From the NCBI GenBank assembly GCA_905235955.1, contig CAJONN010000054.1:1-13000 (forward strand): a DNA stretch of 13,000 bases, given 5' to 3'. Shown piece after piece: positions 9,201 to 13,000 of this stretch. Below the pieces are notes generated by a model that ran no database searches, had not been told where the DNA came from, and was given only the letters and a program-made list of their open reading frames with translations. Within the stretch, counting starts at the first letter, position 1. Every line of letters starts with the position of its first letter. The stretch comes from an uncultured Marinilabiliaceae bacterium (GTDB taxonomy: Bacteria > Bacteroidota > Bacteroidia > Bacteroidales > Marinilabiliaceae). Position numbers and translations under genes: made by a program.

Positions 9201-9699
9201 GTTGCTTGAGCAAGTACCAAAGTGTTTCGATGTATCGGTTGTCGTAAGTGATGTAGGGGTCGTCCATGTCGATCCAATAGCCCATTTTGTGGGTAAGGTC
9301 GGTCCACAGATCAATATATTTCATCACCTCTTTGCGGCAAGCACTGTTGTATCCGTCAACTGATATTTTTTTGCCAATATCCTCTTTTGTGATACCAAGC
9401 ATCTTTTCTACACCGAGTTCAACAGGTAAGCCGTGAGTGTCCCAGCCAGCTTTGCGCTTGACATAGAAGCCCTTTTGTGTTTTGTACCGACAGAAGCAAT
9501 CCTTTATGGTGCGAGCCATTACGTGGTGAATGCCCGGAGTGCCGTTGGCCGATGGTGGTCCATCGAAGAAGACAAACTGAGGATGCCCCTCACGCTCTTT
9601 GAGGCTTTTCTCAAAAGTATTTTCTGTGTTCCATTTGCTCAGAACATCTTTGCCGACCTGTGAGAGGTCTAAACCCTTGTATTCGGTGAATTTTTTCAT
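6271..9699 (-). CDS. ileS: Isoleucyl-tRNA synthetase (type 2-like, GIHH signature)
   Basis: A 1142-residue class I synthetase that charges tRNA-Ile in the cytoplasm. The Rossmann catalytic core begins DGPPSANGTPGIHHV, so the HIGH signature appears as GIHH at 56-59. The second signature KMSKR is intact at 687-691. The inserted CP1 editing domain, which hydrolyses Val-tRNA-Ile, carries TTPWTLPSNTAL (239-250) and GTGIVHIAPNFGADD (348-362). The anticodon-binding helical domain is about 745-900, and a long C-terminal extension (about 930-1142) resembles eukaryote-like IleRS2 rather than the zinc-finger tail of IleS1. The start MKKFTEYKGLDL fits the family. A Bacteroidota-type promoter and a small leader hairpin lie upstream. 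It heads the likely ileS–TraR/DksA-like–lspA group. Confidence 0.98.
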   Translation of the reverse strand: MKKFTEYKGLDLSQVGKDVLSKWNTENTFEKSLKEREGHPQFVFFDGPPSANGTPGIHHVMARTIKDCFCRYKTQKGFYVKRKAGWDTHGLPVELGVEKMLGITKEDIGKKISVDGYNSACRKEVMKYIDLWTDLTHKMGYWIDMDDPYITYDNRYIETLWYLLKQLYNKKLLYKGYTIQPYSPAAGTGLSTHELNQPGCYRDVKDTTLTAQFKVVKNQKSQFLFDGAHTQVYFLAWTTTPWTLPSNTALCVGEKIVYNRIDTFNPYTAEPVTIVMAKDLVASYFSKEGEELPLTFALGDKKVPYRITGEYTGKQLIGINYEQLMPLLKPAGKAFEVISGDYVTTADGTGIVHIAPNFGADDAKVAKNYGICALMVTDKDGKEMPIVDKRGRFALLTDLDENYVKNFVNIDAYKEFEGRFVKNAYDETLTADDATLDIDISVKLKKENKAFKVEKHVHSYPHCWRTDKPVLYYPLDSWFIRTTALRERMIELNNTIRWKPQSTGSGRFGNWLENLQDWNLSRSRYWGTPLPIWRTEDGKEEICIGSMAELISEIEKAVSAGVMTENPYKNFKVGDMSAANYDPKNIDLHRPYIDNVVLVSASGKPMRREPDLIDVWFDSGAMPYAQYHYPFEHKDDLPFPADFIAEGVDQTRGWFFTLHAIATMCFDNVAFKNVISNGLVLDKNGNKMSKRLGNAVNPFEVIEQYGADAVRWYMITNSQPWDNLKFDVAGVDEVKRKFFGTLYNTYSFFALYANIDGFTGNEPIVPIEKRPEIDRWIISLLNSLVAEVTDAYENYEPTRAGRAIQDFVMENLSNWYVRLNRKRFWGGEKNEDKIAAYQTLYECLEKVAIMSAPIAPFITDRIFTDLNATSGLHTEATVHLAHFPEANTSLIDKELEERMYYAQSLSSMVLALRRKVNLKVRQPLSKLMVPVLDDNFQKQIETVKNLILTEVNVKSIEFLTDTDGVLVKKIKANFKTLGKRYGKLMKQLAAQISQLSSHDIATFERNGSFTLNVGGEEVNLTLDDVEITSEDIPGWLVANEGKLTVALDIQVTPELREEGIAREFVNRIQNLRKDSGFDVTDKIIVSIAPHDAINSAIEHFGSYIGQQTLAVEVKIADGLSEQNATKVDIDDEITTFVAVQKV

Positions 9700-9722
9700 C
9701 TTTTTATAATGGTATTTTACTC

Positions 9723-9745
9723 ATTGGCAACTACAAAATGCCAAT
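9723..9745 (-). promoter_or_regulatory. Small hairpin in the ileS leader
   Basis: ATTGGCA (9723-9729) and TGCCAAT (9739-9745) form a perfect 7-bp inverted repeat with a 9-base loop, between the predicted transcription start and the ileS ATG. There is no T-box sequence or U-tract, so it is neither a T-box riboswitch nor a terminator. It may affect translation or RNA stability. Confidence 0.3.
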
Positions 9746-9763
9746 AGGCCATAAAAAGGCGGT

Positions 9764-9772
9764 GCAAAGATA
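9764..9772 (-). promoter_or_regulatory. Predicted -7 element of the ileS promoter
   Basis: The minus strand reads TATCTTTGC, an exact match to the Bacteroidota -7 consensus TAnnTTTG with the frequent following C. It lies 65 bases upstream of the ileS start codon, beside an AT-rich block. I find no good TTTG at the expected -33 position (around 9792), so this half-site alone supports the call. Confidence 0.5.
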
Positions 9773-9923
9773 ATGATTAATTATTAGTTATTGGTTATCA
9801 TCACTCTTTCATCATGGCTCTTTCATTTAAAAACTTTTCTTATTTGGCTACGCTCAATCATCTTCGGGTCTTTCCGCCAGAAAAAAGTAACAAAAAGAAC
9901 TCGCTGCTAATGCCATTCCACTA

Positions 9924-10010
9924 AATTTCTTTACGCTTCGTGTCAAAGGCGACAGCCGCGAGTGTAAAAATAGTAGTTCGTGCTAATTGTTGGAAATAAT
10001 TTGATGGTTG
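9924..10010. repeat. Dispersed intergenic repeat, copy B
   Basis: The partner of the repeat at 36-119, same orientation. The shared core starts at CTTTACGCTTCG (9929) and includes CAAAGGCGACAGCCGCGAG and CGTGCTAATTGTTGGAA. It lies between the 3' end of the propeller gene and the ileS promoter. No transposase, long terminal inverted repeat or shared ORF is visible. Confidence 0.7.
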
Positions 10011-10046
10011 AACAAAAGAGCCGTGATATTACCTCCCAACATAATC

Positions 10047-10083
10047 ATCCCCCGAAGCGGCATAAAAAGCTACTTCGGGGGAT
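10047..10083 (-). terminator. Probable terminator after the propeller gene
   Basis: ATCCCCCGAAG (10047-10057) and CTTCGGGGGAT (10073-10083) make a perfect 11-bp G/C-rich stem with a 15-base loop, 35 bases beyond the stop of the surface-protein gene cluster. The minus strand after it reads GATTATGTTGGG, a poor U-tract. I infer a terminator or 3'-end stabilising hairpin from its placement and strength. Confidence 0.65.
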
Positions 10084-10118
10084 AAGTTTTGGCACGACTT
10101 TATGTTATTACGCAGCTA

Positions 10119-10532
10119 TTATTTATTTGCGACAGGAGATATTGTGCGAACGCGCTGATTGTACTGGTCAACCACATAGATAATATCCTTATCTTCATCG
10201 TAGGCAATACCTGTAACATCGCGAAAACGAGCCTCATTAAGTGCATCGCCATCTTCGGAACCCCAAAGGTCTCCATCGTCGTAGCTTGCACGGCCAGCAA
10301 TAGTACTAACAACGCCATCAGGAGTAAGTTTGCGGATACAGAAGTTTACACGGTCGGTAATGTAGAAGTCATAGACATCTTTGAAACCTTGCTTTTCGTA
10401 TTCAGGATTCTTTACAAACACACCATAATATGGTTGTTTGAAACGAGCATTTTGTCCTACACCATCTTTGAAGTCATCCTGATATCTGGCACCTGCAAAG
10501 GTATATGGCTGCTTAAATTCTTTCTTAGTCAT
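10119..10532 (-). CDS. C-terminal NHL-type propeller part, frame-shifted from 10525-12120
   Basis: This 137-residue frame has no signal peptide and reads as the continuation of the upstream protein. It carries DGVGQNARFKQPYYGVFVKN, then FYITDRVNFCIRKLTPDG, STIAGRASYDDG and FRDVTGIAYDEDKDIIYVVD, with QYNQRVRTIS near the end. These are typical NHL blades (aGxG..D..arF..P.gia.d, IyvaD..NhrIR). Full-length relatives in Bacteroidota normally end with such blades in one protein. The two frames overlap by eight bases, ATGACTAA, at 10532-10525. The likeliest reading is a broken gene or a sequencing error; translationally coupled synthesis of two halves, or a programmed +1 shift, are less likely alternatives. 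I would treat this as the 3' part of one gene rather than an independent protein. Confidence 0.8.
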   Translation of the reverse strand: MTKKEFKQPYTFAGARYQDDFKDGVGQNARFKQPYYGVFVKNPEYEKQGFKDVYDFYITDRVNFCIRKLTPDGVVSTIAGRASYDDGDLWGSEDGDALNEARFRDVTGIAYDEDKDIIYVVDQYNQRVRTISPVANK

Positions 10533-12120
10533 AGTCGGTGCGCAAAATGTAGTGCTTATTGATTACAAGGATGTATGCATAATTGCCCGAAGGATGTATG
10601 CAGAGGCGATATTCATTGTCATTATCTGGGAGCTGGAAAATCTCATGGAAGCCTTTAGTATACTCATCCTCTTCATCATGCTGATATCCATCCCACTTAT
10701 TTCTATCTATTTTACCATTTTCCTTTATTGCATTGATATAATCGTCCAATTCCAAACGGAAAAGCTGACCATTGCTAAAACTATTGAAATATACCTCGCC
10801 ATTTACGGGATGCACTGCTACTGTATTACACTGTTTGAAGCTTGCAAGTATTTGAGGTGTAGCGCCTTCGAATGTACCTTCATCATTGCGCTTAAGTATA
10901 AAGAGGCTCGGCGATTTAGTTTCGTTATCCCAACGGTCAACATCCACAATCATATATTTACCATCAAGGCTGAAGGCAATATCGCGCAGACGATCTGTGC
11001 CAAATGCATCTTTGTTCATAAGCTGATGGTATTCTTCTTTCTCAAAGTCAAGATACTCTATACCTCTATCACCGCCATCGTAGCAGATATAAAGAATTTT
11101 TGGGTTAATAGGGTCGTACTTCAATGTAGCATTTTCGCTAAAGCCTTCAGCTTTGTCAAACGAGCCATAAACGGTTCTCAACTCCTCGTAGGTCAGAATG
11201 CTATGGCCTGCAAGAGTTCCAACTATTACACCTGATGATTCAACATCTTCTCCGCCTGTGCTACCACCTTGCGAGGTCTGGCTATCTACCTCAGAATAAA
11301 CGGCACGCACAGGGAGACCATTGCTACGAGAATATGAAACACAATACATACTCTCCCTATTCCTATCAGGCAAAACATACGCCTGACAAGATTTTCTTGT
11401 ATAGAGCGTACGTGTCCAACAATTTGCACGCCTATCATAAAAATCATAAATATTATTACCAACAGCGGGCAAAAAGATATGTACATCGGTGAAAACATCG
11501 TACCCCGTTTTTCCGTCAACCTTCTTATAGAAAACCGTTCCGCTCACATTAGTTCCTTTGTACGAGTCTGTCCATTCAGCCGGGCAATTGTCCAACAACT
11601 CGTAAAATTGTGCTATAGTTGGCATTCTCCACTTACCGCCCCACTTTTGCACAGCCACATCATCGGCATCATCAAGCTCGCGTTTTTTATCGCCCACAAA
11701 GGTATCGCCATCATACCAACTACCATTTTTGTCTGCGTCCATCCAAGTATATTTGGTAATGCTCGTCCAATCGTCAGGGTCTTTTGCGTCAGAAAATTTG
11801 TATGTAGTCCAATCGTATGTCTGTTTGGGTTCAATCTCGCCCCAAGCATAGTAATTGCCTTTATCTGTAGGGCTTTGAGCACCAATATTATACGTTGCCC
11901 ACAGAGTACCACTTGGCAGACCGAGATCTACAGCCTCATGCCCATCAACAGTCTGAACGTATGACACGATAGGCTCACGAAACAAAACGGAATCTGGCGT
12001 GCTATTAAGTTCAGAATAGACAATAACACCATTTTTCATCACAAAAAACTGAGCATCGGCCTCAATTGCTGCCATACCCAAACCAATGAAGGCTATGGCA
12101 GAAAGTAAGATTTTCTTCAT
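10525..12120 (-). CDS. Exported FISUMP-like plus beta-propeller surface protein, N-terminal part
   Basis: A 531-residue exported protein. The signal peptide MKKILLSAIAFIGLGM... probably ends at ADA|Q near residue 23; there is no lipobox Cys. Residues 24-55 resemble the short FVMKNGVIVY...DSVLF leader module seen in Bacteroidota exported proteins. Residues 61-275 form a FISUMP/DUF1566-like lectin-fold domain (VDLGLPSGTLWATYNIGA, YYAWGE, KWRMPT, NGLPVRAV). A Gly/Ser linker (282-290) leads to an NHL-type propeller (about 297-531; FDKAEGFSENATLKYDP, LRDIAFSLDGKYMIV, CNTVAVHPVNGEVYF, YRLCIHPSGNYAYIL). The frame stops in mid-propeller and the missing blades are in the frame at 10119-10532. The usual N-terminal IPT/TIG domain of such proteins is absent. 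The start is six bases after the upstream gene's stop. A role in binding surface glycan or protein is an inference. Confidence 0.85.
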   Translation of the reverse strand: MKKILLSAIAFIGLGMAAIEADAQFFVMKNGVIVYSELNSTPDSVLFREPIVSYVQTVDGHEAVDLGLPSGTLWATYNIGAQSPTDKGNYYAWGEIEPKQTYDWTTYKFSDAKDPDDWTSITKYTWMDADKNGSWYDGDTFVGDKKRELDDADDVAVQKWGGKWRMPTIAQFYELLDNCPAEWTDSYKGTNVSGTVFYKKVDGKTGYDVFTDVHIFLPAVGNNIYDFYDRRANCWTRTLYTRKSCQAYVLPDRNRESMYCVSYSRSNGLPVRAVYSEVDSQTSQGGSTGGEDVESSGVIVGTLAGHSILTYEELRTVYGSFDKAEGFSENATLKYDPINPKILYICYDGGDRGIEYLDFEKEEYHQLMNKDAFGTDRLRDIAFSLDGKYMIVDVDRWDNETKSPSLFILKRNDEGTFEGATPQILASFKQCNTVAVHPVNGEVYFNSFSNGQLFRLELDDYINAIKENGKIDRNKWDGYQHDEEDEYTKGFHEIFQLPDNDNEYRLCIHPSGNYAYILVINKHYILRTDYD

Positions 12121-12126
12121 ATTGAT

Positions 12127-12630
12127 TTATTTTTTGATAATTTTCACTACTTCAACGCCCACTTGAAGCAAATAGACACCTTTGGGCAGTGCACCAAGGT
12201 CGTAATCAGCCTCTGCCCCAGAAAGCACAAGGCGACCATCGGTGGAAAAGATATGTACCGCCTCGCCCTCAGCCAAACCGTCAATATGTATGTGGTTGGC
12301 TGTCGGATTGGGATAGACGCTCACCGTATGCGTTGTGCTAATAGCAACCACCTCATTGGGTTTACTCTTATCACCAGTAAAGATGATTTTGTCGATAGAC
12401 GACAATTTGCCCAAATTTTTGGTAGGCAACGAAGCATTGTTGAAATGAAGGATAGCATTTTGATTGTTATCAAACTCAATGTATCCAATAGCGTTAATAG
12501 CCTGAATGTAATGGGGCGTACCCGTGGCGACATACTCCACGGTAATGCTCGGCACATCATCGGCCATAGCTCCCACACTTGCTGCAAGTGCAAGGAGAAA
12601 TGAGAGTACTCTTTTTCTCATTTTCATCAT
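12127..12630 (-). CDS. Small exported protein with T9SS type A-like C-terminal domain
   Basis: I choose the start MMKMRKRVLSF at 12630 (167 residues). The frame stays open to an ATG at 12687, but those 19 codons run through the GC-rich hairpin and would sit in front of a normal signal peptide. The signal peptide (about 1-24) ends AMA|DD. Residues about 25-90 hold ITVEYVATGTPHYIQ and LGKLSSIDKIIFTG, similar to short modules in other Bacteroidota exported proteins. The C-terminus (about 105-167) matches the type IX secretion sorting domain: VSVYPNPTANHIHIDG, VHIFSTDGRLVLSG, YDLGALPKGVYLLQV, and final VVKIIKK. The next gene starts six bases after its stop, so the two are probably co-transcribed. 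Whether this organism has a functional T9SS cannot be seen here; specific function unknown. Confidence 0.8.
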   Translation of the reverse strand: MMKMRKRVLSFLLALAASVGAMADDVPSITVEYVATGTPHYIQAINAIGYIEFDNNQNAILHFNNASLPTKNLGKLSSIDKIIFTGDKSKPNEVVAISTTHTVSVYPNPTANHIHIDGLAEGEAVHIFSTDGRLVLSGAEADYDLGALPKGVYLLQVGVEVVKIIKK

Positions 12631-12662
12631 AAAATTTGAATTGTTAATTAGATTGGAAAACG

Positions 12663-12710
12663 CAGCGGAGCCCCGTCCACGCGCCAAGGCGCGCGAACGG
12701 AGCTCCGCTG
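12663..12710. repeat. GC-rich 23-bp imperfect palindrome with 2-base loop
   Basis: Arms 12663-12685 and 12688-12710 are complementary at 20 of 23 positions around an AA loop; the three mismatches become G-U pairs in RNA of one strand. The element is far richer in G and C than its AT-rich flanks. It lies 32 bases upstream of the exported-protein start. On the minus strand it is followed by GCGTTTTCC. It may be the terminator of the Rpn-type gene, a leader structure, or a small mobile palindromic (REP-like) repeat. Confidence 0.75.
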
Positions 12711-12737
12711 TATATCTTAGGTTGTTTAGGAGATTAT

Positions 12738-12756
12738 GCTTGCTTGCTTGCTTGCT
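12738..12756. repeat. GCTT tetranucleotide tract
   Basis: Four GCTT units followed by GCT, uninterrupted, in the gap between the Rpn-type gene and the exported-protein gene. Tetranucleotide tracts are prone to slippage. This one is about 108 bases upstream of the start codon, so it could change promoter spacing if the promoter lies here. Confidence 0.8.
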
Positions 12757-12807
12757 AATATTTTATTTGTATCTTTCAAGAGATTTAACATATTTATTTT
12801 CAGCGCA

Positions 12808-13000
12808 TTATATACTTTCTATTTCAACTTTTGACAGTCCAGTATATTTCACTATTACCTCCAATGGCAAACCATCAGCTTTCATACTCTTGGCTATTTC
12901 AAGAGTCTTTTGGCGTTCACCTTCGGCTTTACCTTCAGCTCGTCCTTCGGCACGTCCTTTCTCTAAACCGATGGCTTCGCCTTCTTTTCGCCCTTCACTT
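12808..13000 (-). CDS. Rpn-type PD-(D/E)XK nuclease/putative transposase, C-terminal fragment
   Basis: Only the last 63 codons plus the stop (TAA at 12808-12810) are in the window; the 5' part lies to the right. The visible residues are a run of Glu-Gly units (SEGRKEGEAIG, EKGRAEGRAEGKAEGERQ) followed by LEIAKSMKADGLPLEVI and YTGLSKVEIESI. This tail is characteristic of Rpn-family recombination-promoting nucleases (PD-(D/E)XK transposase-like proteins), abundant in Bacteroidota, in which a charged, degenerate-repeat helix precedes a small helix-turn-helix-like end. The nuclease core cannot be seen, so activity cannot be judged. There is no operon link to the next gene: 177 bases and a strong palindrome separate them. 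Confidence 0.75.
   Translation of the reverse strand, partial: SEGRKEGEAIGLEKGRAEGRAEGKAEGERQKTLEIAKSMKADGLPLEVIVKYTGLSKVEIESI

Larger units (their letters stand above)
9700..10118. other. Gene-free stretch between ileS and the propeller gene
   Basis: This 419-base gap contains the ileS promoter half-site and leader hairpin (9723-9772), AT-rich sequence to about 9840, repeat copy B (9924-10010) and a strong hairpin (10047-10083). The segment 9841-9920, with TTCCGCCAGAAAAAAGTAAC, may belong to the same repeat element, but its counterpart would be left of the window for copy A. I see no tRNA, no conserved small ORF and no CRISPR-like array. Confidence 0.6.

Noticed and set aside
9723..9745. 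T-box riboswitch ahead of ileS.
   Set aside because: Only a 7-bp hairpin is present; there is no T-box core, specifier loop or terminator, and the leader is too short.
10552..11235. A 227-residue hydrophobic plus-strand frame opposite the propeller gene.
   Set aside because: It looks membrane-like only because it is the complement of charged codons; the minus frame has a signal peptide and clear domains.
12631..12687. A longer start for the T9SS-tail protein, at the ATG ending at 12687.
   Set aside because: The extra codons run through the GC-rich palindrome and would put a non-signal stretch before a good signal peptide; the ATGs at 12630, 12627 and 12621 are more credible.
12748..12775. 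Possible promoter for the exported-protein operon: TTG, 19 bases, TAGCAAGC on the minus strand.
   Set aside because: The spacing fits, but the second half lacks the TTTG part of the -7 box and lies in the GCTT tract; too weak to annotate.
12875..12995. Short repeated units in the GAAGG/CCTTC-rich end as a CRISPR or DNA repeat array.
   Set aside because: They are codons of the Glu-Gly repeat tail of the Rpn-type protein, with irregular spacing and no spacers.

Overview
The window looks like a chromosomal segment from a Bacteroidota (probably Bacteroidales) bacterium. Evidence: the ileS–TraR/DksA-like–lspA and rimP–nusA–infB gene orders; a TraR/DksA protein with the degenerate zinc finger common in the phylum; Bacteroidota-type promoters (TAnnTTTG at -7); almost no Shine-Dalgarno sites; and outer-surface proteins with a FISUMP-like domain, NHL propeller and T9SS-like tail. 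No genus is claimed. Every gene I can support is on the minus strand, so transcription runs from high to low coordinates.

Reading with transcription (right to left): 12808-13000 is the C-terminus of an Rpn-type PD-(D/E)XK nuclease/transposase-like protein, cut by the window edge. The gap 12631-12807 holds a (GCTT)n tract and a 48-nt GC-rich hairpin. Next is a surface-protein cluster: a small exported protein with a T9SS type A-like tail (12127-12630), a FISUMP-like plus beta-propeller protein (10525-12120), and the propeller's continuation in another reading frame (10119-10532). The last two are most simply one frameshifted gene. A hairpin at 10047-10083 follows, then a gene-free stretch (9700-10118) with one copy of a dispersed intergenic repeat and a probable ileS promoter.

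The remainder is housekeeping. ileS (6271-9699), a TraR/DksA-like regulator (5799-6173) and lspA (5123-5749) form one group. rimP (4406-4873), nusA (3122-4357) and infB (243-3035) form the classic translation/transcription operon. That operon has a good promoter at 4970-5000 and, between promoter and first gene, an intrinsic-terminator-like hairpin that could act as an attenuator. infB is followed by a terminator and a second copy of the dispersed repeat at the left edge.

I do not see a clearly new multi-gene system. The most notable points are the swapped class I signature GIHH in IleS (linked in the literature to mupirocin hyper-resistance), the frame-split propeller protein with an unusual domain pairing, the leader terminator ahead of rimP-nusA-infB, the paired intergenic repeats, and the GC-rich palindrome upstream of the surface-protein genes.
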